Origin: an uncultured Actinomycetes bacterium
GTDB lineage: Bacteria > Actinomycetota > Actinomycetes > Nanopelagicales > Nanopelagicaceae
Length of the DNA stretch: 8,081 nucleotides
Direction of reading: 5' to 3'
Assembly (NCBI GenBank): GCA_903839355.1
Contig: CAIMBV010000014.1
Span: 1 to 8,081, forward strand
Shown here in pieces: positions 1 through 6,193 of the stretch. Positions within the stretch are counted from its first letter, which is position 1, and every line of letters begins with the position of its first letter. The notes below the pieces were generated by a model that searched no databases, had not been told where the DNA came from, and saw nothing but the letters and a program-made list of their open reading frames with translations. A program made the translations under genes and the position numbers.

Positions 1-238
1 GGCTGGTGGAGTCGCGAGGTCCATGAATCTCTACCTTCTTGCCTTCGAAGAAGATGTCACCTGATTCTGCTGTGTAGATACCAGCGATGCATTTAATGAG
101 CGTGCTCTTACCTGCACCGTTATCACCAACAAGGGCGGTGACCTTTCCAGCATAGGCGTCGAAATCAACGTTCTTTAATACATGGACTGGACCGAAGGAT
201 TTGTTAATCCCCCGCAGCGAAAGAATGGGTTCGCTCAC
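1..238 (-). CDS. Sugar ABC transporter ATP-binding protein, N-terminal part (gene cut by left edge)
   Basis: This is the nucleotide-binding subunit of an ABC importer, on the cytoplasmic side of the membrane, which hydrolyses ATP to drive sugar uptake. I translated it by hand from a GTG at 238; 79 codons are present and the frame stays open to the window edge. Residues 38-46 are a Walker A loop, GDNGAGKST, followed by LIKCIAG. F15 in the KSFG segment fits the A-loop aromatic position. The Q-loop, signature and Walker B motifs lie outside the window. The GDNGAGKST wording is common in carbohydrate-uptake ATPases of the FrcA/XylG/RbsA group; a one-domain or a two-domain protein cannot be told apart here. 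It lies downstream of the XylF-like binding-protein gene on the same strand, 158 nt away across a hairpin, so it very probably serves the same transporter. The GTG start is supported by AGGAG at 245-249 and an in-frame TGA five codons upstream of it. Confidence 0.9.
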   Translation of the reverse strand, partial: MSEPILSLRGINKSFGPVHVLKNVDFDAYAGKVTALVGDNGAGKSTLIKCIAGIYTAESGDIFFEGKKVEIHGPRDSTS

Positions 239-244
239 TAGAAA

Positions 245-249
245 CTCCT
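245..249 (-). promoter_or_regulatory. Ribosome binding site of the ABC ATPase gene
   Basis: On the minus strand AGGAG lies 6 nt before the GTG at 236-238. There is no ATG nearby that fits, so this site decides the GTG start. Its strength suggests the ATPase gene is initiated independently, not by coupling to the binding-protein gene 158 nt upstream. Confidence 0.75.
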
Positions 250-317
250 GTCAATAAAGCCAGCTGGGGTTGAAAACTGGGGTGCGCCGACGATCTAAGG
301 CGCCACTATAACTAAGA

Positions 318-352
318 AAACTGGGCCGGAGAGAAAATCTCCGGCCCAGTTT
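318..352 (-). terminator. Intercistronic hairpin, probable partial terminator between binding-protein and ATPase genes
   Basis: Positions 318-332 and 338-352 form a perfect 15-bp inverted repeat around a 5-nt loop, with a GC-rich middle (CTGGGCCGGAGA). Read on the minus strand, the 3' arm runs into TTTTCTTAG, a short and interrupted T tract. It begins 44 nt after the binding-protein stop codon and lies before the ATPase gene of the same operon. A known pattern in ABC import operons is that such hairpins partly stop transcription or protect the upstream message, giving many more binding proteins than membrane parts. The hairpin is seen directly; that role is inference. Confidence 0.75.
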
Positions 353-396
353 CACACTATTTGCTACTTGAAACTAACTGCTAAGCGGGGTGACCC

Positions 397-1467
397 TTAC
401 TTAACGCCGTTAGCTGCGCAAGCGGCTGCACCAGCAATGGCGCAAATCTCAGCAGCTGTTCGGAAATGATCCTTAACAGTTACTTCGACATTTGCCTTTG
501 TGATGGTGGTAGGTGTCAATAGAACGGAAGCAACGTGACGTGTTCCATCCATGACCATACCGTTTGTAGCAGCCTTTGTTCCCTTAACCAATGAAATTGC
601 AAGTGCTGCAGCTGCATTAGCCTCTTGTGAGATTGGCTTGTAAACGGTGTTTGAAAGATCACCAGTCAAGATTGCTGCAAGACCAGCTGCTGAAGCATCT
701 TGTCCTGATACGCAAGTCTTTCCATTGAGGTGGTTCTTCTTGAGAACTGCAACAGCTGCGAGGCCAAGACCTTCGTTAGCTGAAACTACAGCGTCAAGCT
801 TCCCGCCTGCCTTTGTGAGTTGTTGTTCGAAGACTGTTCCAGCAAGGGTGTTATCCCAGTTAGCAACAGACTTGTCATCAACAAGGGTTCCACCGGTGGC
901 CTTGAGGTATGGACCAACAACAGATGCATAACCTTGCTTGAAGAGTGTTGCATTGTTATCTGTTGGAGCACCGTTCAAGTAAACAACGCGTGGGTGTGCA
1001 ACCTTGTGTGCCTTGAGGCAAGCAACGATTCCTTGTCCTTGTAGTACGCCGACCTTTACGTTATCGAATGAAACGTAGTAGTTAGCTGAACCACCGAGGG
1101 TTAGACGATCGTAATCGATTGTTGCAACGCCCTGCTTCTTAGCAGTTGCTTCTACAGCAGCTGCTGATGGGGAATCGAGGTTAACGAGGACGAGAACCTT
1201 GACACCCTCTGTGAGCATTGCTTGAGCAATTGTTGCGAACTTTGTCTTGTCGCCAAGAGCGTTCTGAATGTCATAAGTAACACCAGCAGCCTTGAATGCA
1301 GCTGCGAGTAGTGGACGGTCATCTGTCTCCCAACGAGGAGATGATGCAGAGTCAGGAAGGATGACTCCAACCTGTGGACCTGCTGCGTGAACAGTTGTTG
1401 TTGCAACAAAACCAGTAAGAACTAGTGATGCTGCTGCAACTGCTGCCGCGAAACGACGATTTGTCAT
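397..1467 (-). CDS. xylF: XylF-like sugar ABC transporter substrate-binding protein
   Basis: This 356-residue extracellular solute receptor captures a sugar, probably D-xylose or a related monosaccharide, and hands it to an ABC permease. Residues 1-28 are a signal peptide: an NRR positive end, a hydrophobic Ala/Leu/Val stretch, and a V-H-A cleavage site before A29. The mature part is a Peripla_BP_4 type I fold. XylF-like segments occur in order: PRWETDD (44-50), N-L-D (96-98), DYDR (118-121), YVSFDN (131-136), PTDNNA (168-173), SGQDA (254-258) and the NTVYKPI stretch. The C-terminal tail has two cysteines, possibly a disulphide. There is no lipobox cysteine; the place where one would fit reads L17-T-G-F20. 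All 23 lysines use AAG, which suggests high expression. GAAAGG at 1479-1484 lies 11 nt before the ATG, a rather long spacing. The ABC ATPase gene follows downstream. The family is secure; the ligand is not, since glucose-type ligands also occur among relatives. Confidence 0.9.
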   Translation of the reverse strand: MTNRRFAAAVAAASLVLTGFVATTTVHAAGPQVGVILPDSASSPRWETDDRPLLAAAFKAAGVTYDIQNALGDKTKFATIAQAMLTEGVKVLVLVNLDSPSAAAVEATAKKQGVATIDYDRLTLGGSANYYVSFDNVKVGVLQGQGIVACLKAHKVAHPRVVYLNGAPTDNNATLFKQGYASVVGPYLKATGGTLVDDKSVANWDNTLAGTVFEQQLTKAGGKLDAVVSANEGLGLAAVAVLKKNHLNGKTCVSGQDASAAGLAAILTGDLSNTVYKPISQEANAAAALAISLVKGTKAATNGMVMDGTRHVASVLLTPTTITKANVEVTVKDHFRTAAEICAIAGAAACAANGVK

Positions 1468-1493
1468 CTGTTGGTATACCTTTCAGAGGTTTT

Positions 1494-1533
1494 GAGTACG
1501 TGGCCAAACCTGCTTTGGCCATGGGTAGTACTC
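1494..1533 (-). promoter_or_regulatory. Two-part hairpin in the presumed leader of the binding-protein gene
   Basis: An inner perfect 8-bp inverted repeat, TGGCCAAA (1501-1508) and TTTGGCCA (1514-1521), encloses a 5-nt loop. It is itself enclosed by a 6-bp repeat, GAGTAC (1494-1499) and GTACTC (1528-1533), leaving an asymmetric internal loop of 1 and 6 nt. It ends 26 nt before the ATG of the binding-protein gene and about 9 nt before its ribosome binding site. It may be an RNA structure that stabilises the message or controls translation. The 21-bp inner palindrome could instead be a DNA operator for a repressor. It does not match a riboswitch class I recognise. Confidence 0.5.
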
Positions 1534-1582
1534 GGTAGTAGGAAAGTAGTCGTAAAAGATGAAATTTCCGATAGCAAAGAAG

Positions 1583-1599
1583 GGACATTTCGGACATTT
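1583..1599. repeat. GGACATTT tandem direct repeat
   Basis: Two exact copies of GGACATTT (1583-1590 and 1592-1599) are separated by one base, giving a 9-bp period. They lie about 115-130 bp upstream of the binding-protein start and 150-170 bp upstream of argS. Direct repeats of this kind can be activator or two-component response-regulator sites, but nothing here identifies the protein. It could be chance. Confidence 0.4.
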
Positions 1600-1706
1600 G
1601 TCATAACAGTTTGATAACGCAAAAATCCTATTTTCTCTTACTTTTATATATAAAACATCCGCAATTTAATCCTCATTCAGTCCGACCGATACCCTTGCGC
1701 CACGTA

Positions 1707-1738
1707 CCGCTTGTGCAATCTACTGCTTGTGAGATCTA
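1707..1738 (+). repeat. Imperfect 16-bp tandem duplication before the argS ribosome binding site
   Basis: The unit CCGCTTGTGCAATCTA (1707-1722) is followed directly by CTGCTTGTGAGATCTA (1723-1738), matching at 13 of 16 positions. The second unit ends 2 nt before the GAAGGAAG ribosome binding site. It may be a small slippage duplication or a leader element of argS; the sequence shows only the repeat. Confidence 0.5.
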
Positions 1739-1750
1739 GAGAAGGAAGCA

Positions 1751-3457
1751 ATGAATAGCAACGGAGTAAGTTCTTCGAGCCCAGTGAGCGATCAACTCGA
1801 GGCGGCAATTGTGCGCGCCTTGGAACTTGCGCTCGCCGCGGAGGAGCTGCCGAGTGGACTCGCGTTACCCAGCGAGGTGACTCTCGAGCGGCCGAAGAAT
1901 CGCGACCACGGCGACTATGCGACCTCTATTGCCCTCGCCCTAGCGAAACCATCCGGATTCAATCCGCGGAAAATTGCAGAATTGCTGCGCACATATTTAT
2001 TGGCAGACATAATTATTAAGGATTCAATCTCTGCCATCGATATTGCAGGCCCAGGATTTCTCAACATCACCCTGGCAAACTCGAGTCAGGGTTCCATTGT
2101 TGCTTCGATCTTGAGCGAGGGGGATAAATATGGACATGGCTCTGCCTTGGCCGGAAAGAAGATCAATTTAGAGTTTATTAGCGCTAACCCGACTGGTCCA
2201 TTGCATCTAGGTCATACACGTTGGGCCGCTGTCGGAGATGCCCTGGGTCGCGTCTTGAGCGCTGCCGGCGCTGAGGTAACCCGCGAGTTTTACATTAATG
2301 ACCGTGGCAATCAGATGGAGTTGTTTGGCGCCTCTCTTCGAGCTGCTGCACTAGGGCTACCAGTTCCCGAGGAGGGTTATCACGGCGGCTACATCACTGA
2401 TCTCGCCAATGCCATTAAAGATCGCTCTCCAGAATATTTATCGCTCCCCGAAGCCGACAGCTTAGATGCATTCCGAGATGCTGGATATGCACTTCAACTA
2501 CTGGATCAACAGCGCGTACTCGAAAATTTTAGAACTCATTTTGATATCTGGTTCTCGGAGAAATCGCTGTATGAAAATGATTTCTTCAAGCACTGCCTCG
2601 AGCGGTTGAGAGAGCAGGGGCATGTCTTTGAGGATGGTGGCGCTACCTGGTTGCGGACAACTGACTTCGGAGATGATAAAGATCGCGTGATGATCAAATC
2701 TGACGGCGCCTTCGCATACTTCGCCTCCGATTCGGCGTATTACATAAGCAAGCGCGAGCGTGGTTTTGAAATATGTATTTACATGCTCGGTGCTGATCAC
2801 CATGGTTACGTCAATCGACTTAAAGCCATCGCTGCTTGTGCTGGCGATGACCCTAATTACAACATAGATGTCCTCATCGGCCAGTTAGTGAAGATCATGG
2901 AAAATGGCGAGGAGCTCAAATTGAGCAAGCGCGCCGGAACCATCATCACCTTAGAGGAGTTGGTGGAGAAGGTCGGCGTGGATGCCGCGCGCTACACCTT
3001 GATTCGCTATCCAGTTGATACACCGATGGTGATGGATGTCGATGTTCTGCGAAGCCGCACCAATGAGAATCCGGTCTATTACGTGCAGTATGCCCATGCT
3101 CGAATTTGCGCGGTCCTGCGCAACGCATCCGATCTTGGCATTACATATGGAGCCGATCAGATCCATCCAGAATTACTAGAAAATGAGCGCGAACGTGAGC
3201 TTATTGGAGCGCTTGCCGAATTCCCTCGCGTCGTCGCAGGCGCTGCCGAGTTGCGCGAACCGCACCGCATCGCCAGATATGCCGAGGAGTTGGCTGGTAT
3301 CTACCATCGCTTCTACGCAGATTGCCGGGTATTGCCAATGGGAGATGAACCCGCAACAGAGTTGCATAGCGCTCGTGCGACACTGTGTAGCGCCACTGCG
3401 AGAGTTATCGCCAATTCGTTAGCCTTGCTGGGTGTTACTGCGCCAGAAAAGATGTAG
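1751..3457 (+). CDS. argS: Arginyl-tRNA synthetase
   Basis: This cytoplasmic class I aminoacyl-tRNA synthetase attaches arginine to tRNA-Arg using ATP. At 568 residues it is of normal full length. Residues about 14-110 form the N-terminal additional domain, with the typical DHGDYATSIALALAK segment. The catalytic Rossmann fold carries the HIGH signature as HLGH (152-155, in NPTGPLHLGHTR). The KMSKS loop appears as KLSKR (390-394). From about residue 440 the NPVYYVQYAHARI segment opens the DALR-type anticodon-binding domain, and the protein ends in the family-typical LGVTAPEKM. The ATG at 1751 is preceded by GAAGGAAG at 1741-1748. lysA follows after only 2 nt, so the two are surely transcribed together and probably translationally coupled. 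An argS-lysA pair is well known in actinobacteria, including Corynebacterium and Mycobacterium. No defect is visible. Confidence 0.97.
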   Translation: MNSNGVSSSSPVSDQLEAAIVRALELALAAEELPSGLALPSEVTLERPKNRDHGDYATSIALALAKPSGFNPRKIAELLRTYLLADIIIKDSISAIDIAGPGFLNITLANSSQGSIVASILSEGDKYGHGSALAGKKINLEFISANPTGPLHLGHTRWAAVGDALGRVLSAAGAEVTREFYINDRGNQMELFGASLRAAALGLPVPEEGYHGGYITDLANAIKDRSPEYLSLPEADSLDAFRDAGYALQLLDQQRVLENFRTHFDIWFSEKSLYENDFFKHCLERLREQGHVFEDGGATWLRTTDFGDDKDRVMIKSDGAFAYFASDSAYYISKRERGFEICIYMLGADHHGYVNRLKAIAACAGDDPNYNIDVLIGQLVKIMENGEELKLSKRAGTIITLEELVEKVGVDAARYTLIRYPVDTPMVMDVDVLRSRTNENPVYYVQYAHARICAVLRNASDLGITYGADQIHPELLENERERELIGALAEFPRVVAGAAELREPHRIARYAEELAGIYHRFYADCRVLPMGDEPATELHSARATLCSATARVIANSLALLGVTAPEKM

Positions 3458-3459
3458 CC

Positions 3460-4791
3460 GTGAGCGCATTTGACCCTGCCGTTTTCTCGCGCAACTCGCG
3501 CTTTGAAGTTGATCACCTCAAGATTGCATCGGTCTCGGCCAGCGCATTGGTGGCTGATTTCGGTAGTCCACTCTTTGTCGTAGATGAAGAAGATTTTCGA
3601 TCCCGCGCTTCACATTGGAAGAGTGCGCTGGAGGAGGCATTCGGAGAGAGTGCAGGGACGGTCTATTACGCCGCCAAATCATTTATCTCCAAAGAGGTGG
3701 CGAGGTGGGTTGACCAGGTTGGGATTGGTCTTGATGTCTGCACAGGTGGCGAACTCGCGGTGGCAGAAGCAATTGGTTTTCCCGCTGGCCGAGTTGAACT
3801 CCATGGCAATAATAAATCGGAAGATGAAATTCGAATAGCAATCTCCTATGGAGTCCACACGATAGTTATTGATTCCTTCTTTGAAATTGAGCGAGTTGCT
3901 CGAATCGCAAGTGAGTTAGGAGTTGTTCAACGGGTTTATATCCGGGTTACTCCAGGAGTTGAAGCACATACCCACGAATTTATTTCTACCGCTCATGAAG
4001 ATGTGAAATTTGGATTCTCACTTGCAAGTGGGGCAGCATGGGATGCCATCAGTGCGATACGTGCCGAGAACTCTTTACGACTTATGGGGTTGCATTCACA
4101 TATAGGTTCACAAATATTTGAAAGCGAAGGCTTTGCAGCCGCCGCAGCTAAATTAATTACTTTGCTGGCGCGATTTAAAGATACATACGGCCACGAACTT
4201 TCTGAGTTAGATCTAGGTGGAGGCTACGGAATCGCCTATCTTCCGGGTGAAGAGACCCTAGATCCTTCTCGCATTCTTAATGAACTTGCAGATATTGTGA
4301 AGCGCGAGTGCGCCTCGGCTCAGATTTCGGTACCGATTATCTCTATCGAACCTGGTCGAGCCATTGTTGGTCCAACAACGACCACTCTCTACACAGTAGG
4401 GACCACTAAAGATGTGGAGCTTGATGGGGGTTTATCACGTCGATATATTGCCGTCGATGGTGGGATGAGCGACAACATTCGCCCTGCCTTATATGGCGCG
4501 GAATACATTGCAATCGTGGCGAATCGACTACCGCTTGGTCCGAACCGCAACAGTCGGGTAGTGGGCAAGCATTGTGAGAGCGGCGACATCATTATTAGAG
4601 AGATCGAGCTTTCGGCAGATATTCAACCCGGAGATATCTTGGCGGTACCTGCAACTGGTGCTTATGGCTACAGCATGGCCTCAAACTACAACCATGTTCC
4701 CCGCCCCGCGGTGGTGGCAGTGAACCAGGGCAATGCGCGGGTAATCGTTAGACGCGAGAGCATCAGCGATTTATTGGCGTTGGAGAACTAG
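3460..4791 (+). CDS. lysA: Diaminopimelate decarboxylase
   Basis: LysA removes CO2 from meso-diaminopimelate to give L-lysine, the last step of lysine synthesis; it is a cytoplasmic, PLP-dependent enzyme of the alanine-racemase-like fold type III. The 443 residues match the usual length. K73 in VYYAAKS is the expected PLP Schiff-base lysine. Later conserved elements are HSH (212-214) with IGSQ, the phosphate-binding GGGYG loop (253-257), EPGR (297-300), the DGGMSDNIRPALY stretch, C372 in CESGD (the catalytic cysteine contributed across the dimer), and GAYGYSMASNYN near residue 401, where Y402 contacts substrate in the family. The start is GTG, 2 nt after the argS stop. There is no strong ribosome binding site, so coupling to argS translation is likely. 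A 94-nt gap separates it from hom. Confidence 0.97.
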   Translation: MSAFDPAVFSRNSRFEVDHLKIASVSASALVADFGSPLFVVDEEDFRSRASHWKSALEEAFGESAGTVYYAAKSFISKEVARWVDQVGIGLDVCTGGELAVAEAIGFPAGRVELHGNNKSEDEIRIAISYGVHTIVIDSFFEIERVARIASELGVVQRVYIRVTPGVEAHTHEFISTAHEDVKFGFSLASGAAWDAISAIRAENSLRLMGLHSHIGSQIFESEGFAAAAAKLITLLARFKDTYGHELSELDLGGGYGIAYLPGEETLDPSRILNELADIVKRECASAQISVPIISIEPGRAIVGPTTTTLYTVGTTKDVELDGGLSRRYIAVDGGMSDNIRPALYGAEYIAIVANRLPLGPNRNSRVVGKHCESGDIIIREIELSADIQPGDILAVPATGAYGYSMASNYNHVPRPAVVAVNQGNARVIVRRESISDLLALEN

Positions 4792-4820
4792 TTTTTTTGA
4801 GATACTTAGCCCTCATCAGA

Positions 4821-4839
4821 TGGATAAACCCGTTATCCA
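4821..4839. promoter_or_regulatory. Palindrome between lysA and hom, possible operator or weak hairpin
   Basis: TGGATAA (4821-4827) and TTATCCA (4833-4839) form a perfect 7-bp inverted repeat around a 5-nt spacer. It is AT-rich and is followed by AATAAATG, not a T run, so it is a poor terminator. Its size suits a dimeric repressor, and it lies about 50 nt before hom. A TTGAGA word at 4797-4802 could be a -35 box, but I see no well-placed -10. This is suggestive of separate hom control, not proof. Confidence 0.4.
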
Positions 4840-4853
4840 AATAAATGAAGCGC

Positions 4854-4873
4854 GCTACTAAGAGCTACTAAGA
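4854..4873 (+). repeat. Exact 10-bp tandem repeat overlapping the hom ribosome binding site
   Basis: GCTACTAAGA occurs twice with no gap (4854-4863, 4864-4873). The end of the second copy plus the next two bases make AAGAGG (4870-4875), the likely ribosome binding site of hom, 10 nt before its ATG. The first copy is followed by GC instead of GG, so it offers only a poorer AAGAG. Slippage here would move or duplicate sequence next to the ribosome binding site. Confidence 0.6.
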
Positions 4874-4885
4874 GGATGTGAACCC

Positions 4886-6193
4886 ATGAGCGACGATCGC
4901 GTTTTACGCGTCGGCTTGCTCGGCGCTGGAATCGTCGGCGCTGAAGTTGCCCGCCTCATGGTGGCTAACCAAGTTGACCTGGCGGCACGTGCAGGAGTTG
5001 GGCTAGTGATCACAAAGATCGCAGTCCGAGACCTCAATACTCCACGGCCGGGGATCGATCCGGCCCTTCTAACCACGGACTCTGAGTCGATTGTGACCGA
5101 TCCCGAGATTGATCTCGTCATTGAAGTAATGGGCGGTATTGAACCTGCCCGCACCCTGATCTTGACCGCGATGACCAATGGCAAGGCGGTAGTTACTGCG
5201 AACAAGGCGCTGCTTGCAAAACACGGAGCAGAGCTCTTCCACGCCTCAGATTTGGCTGATGTCGATTTCTACTATGAAGCAGCGGTCGCCGGCGCGATTC
5301 CTATTCTTCGCCCGCTCGCCGAAAGCTTGGTGGGCGATCACGTTGAGCGCGTAATGGGAATTATCAACGGAACGACCAACTACATTCTGACCAAGATGCA
5401 TGAGACTGGGGCATCCTTTGAAGGCGCACTTCTCGAAGCACAAGCTTTAGGTTATGCCGAGGCAGATCCGACCGCCGATGTTGATGGATTTGATGCAGCA
5501 GCGAAGGCGGCAATCTTGGCTGGACTTGCATTCCACACTCAAGTCACCGATGAAGATGTTTATCGCGAAGGAATACGCGCCATCACTGCGGATGATGTCA
5601 GCGTCGCCAAGGCAATGGGATTTGTCATTAAGTTATTGGCGATCGCCGAGGCGAATGAATTGCACGGCAGTAAAGAGGAAACAATTTCTGTACGTGTGCA
5701 CCCGACCATGATTCCAGTAACGCATCCGCTTGCCTCGGTTCGTGAAGCCTTTAACGCGGTCTTCGTAAAGTGTGAATCCGCTGGAGAGTTGATGTTCTAC
5801 GGACGAGGTGCCGGTGGAACTCCGACCGCATCTGCCATCTTGGGTGATCTTGTAGCAGTTGCACGTAACCGCAACGAGGGCAGCCTTGGACCTACTGAGA
5901 CAGATTATGCCGATCTTGATATTGCCCCAATTGGAGTTAGTCGCACTCGTTATTTGATTCGTATGGATGTTGCCGATGTTCCCGGTGTATTGGCATCTGT
6001 AGCGAGTACGGTCGCAAAGAATGATGTTTCGATTTTGACGGTCCGCCAGGAAGGTCGCGGAGCTGATGCTGAACTCGTTGTGTTGACCCACATTGCAACG
6101 GAGCAAGCGCTGGCAAATACAGTCAAGGATCTGCGCCAACTTGATTCTGTGCAAAGAGTGGTAAGTGTGATTCGCGTTGAAGGGTTGGTCTAA
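4886..6193 (+). CDS. hom: Homoserine dehydrogenase with C-terminal ACT domain
   Basis: This cytoplasmic enzyme reduces aspartate-4-semialdehyde to homoserine with NAD(P)H, the first step that leaves lysine synthesis and leads to threonine and methionine. Its 435 residues form three regions. The N-terminal Rossmann domain has GAGIVG (13-18) and NK (106-107) in the TANKALLA stretch. The catalytic domain contains NGTTNY (161-166), and D203 and K207 in [11 protein letters not shown], which match the Asp/Lys pair used in hydride transfer in studied homologues. About residues 357-430 form an ACT domain with [10 protein letters not shown]; in relatives such as Corynebacterium the C-terminal region mediates threonine feedback inhibition. 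It is monofunctional, with no aspartokinase part. The ATG at 4886 follows AAGAGG by 10 nt. The stop overlaps the thrC start in TAATG. Confidence 0.97.
   Translation: MSDDRVLRVGLLGAGIVGAEVARLMVANQVDLAARAGVGLVITKIAVRDLNTPRPGIDPALLTTDSESIVTDPEIDLVIEVMGGIEPARTLILTAMTNGKAVVTANKALLAKHGAELFHASDLADVDFYYEAAVAGAIPILRPLAESLVGDHVERVMGIINGTTNYILTKMHETGASFEGALLEAQALGYAEADPTADVDGFDAAAKAAILAGLAFHTQVTDEDVYREGIRAITADDVSVAKAMGFVIKLLAIAEANELHGSKEETISVRVHPTMIPVTHPLASVREAFNAVFVKCESAGELMFYGRGAGGTPTASAILGDLVAVARNRNEGSLGPTETDYADLDIAPIGVSRTRYLIRMDVADVPGVLASVASTVAKNDVSILTVRQEGRGADAELVVLTHIATEQALANTVKDLRQLDSVQRVVSVIRVEGLV
6179..6184 (+). promoter_or_regulatory. Ribosome binding site of thrC inside the end of hom
   Basis: GAAGGG lies 8 nt before the thrC ATG at 6193, inside the last codons of hom. 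It supports the one-base-overlap start and implies ribosomes can load or reinitiate on thrC directly. Confidence 0.7.

Larger units (their letters stand above)
1468..1750. promoter_or_regulatory. Divergent intergenic region with promoters for the sugar transporter operon and argS
   Basis: This 283-nt non-coding stretch separates two genes pointing away from each other, so both promoters must lie in it or in the neighbouring gene ends. The middle, about 1617-1660, is AT-rich, with a TATATATAAAA run at 1645-1655. Partial -35-like words occur on the plus strand (TTGTCA at 1598-1603, TTGATA at 1611-1616, TTGCGC at 1695-1700), but none has a good -10 at 16-18 nt. I therefore name no exact promoter. 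The transporter side holds a hairpin and direct repeats that could bind a sugar-responsive regulator; the argS side holds an imperfect tandem repeat. Confidence 0.6.

Noticed and set aside
281..308. Short GCGCC/GGCGC inverted repeat before the ATPase gene
   Set aside because: Only about five base pairs pair properly with a long loop, much weaker than the adjacent 15-bp hairpin.
786..1409. Several short open frames overlapping the binding-protein gene on both strands
   Set aside because: They are low-complexity shadows of a strongly biased gene with clear XylF-like motifs in its own frame.
1681..1740. A possible tRNA gene upstream of argS
   Set aside because: No T-loop GTTC-type motif or cloverleaf pairing could be found; the stretch is better described as an imperfect tandem repeat.
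4792..4798. Seven T directly after lysA as an intrinsic terminator
   Set aside because: No stable GC-rich stem precedes it; only the short AACTAGTT palindrome without a loop is present.
4876..4881. ATG-TGA start-stop just after the hom ribosome binding site
   Set aside because: The ATG touches AAGAGG with no spacing, so it is unlikely to be used; the ATG at 4886 is 10 nt away and fits the protein family.
5633..6154. 173-codon open frame on the minus strand opposite hom
   Set aside because: It lies wholly antisense to a well-conserved hom gene, shows no recognisable domain, and is explained by the codon pattern of hom.
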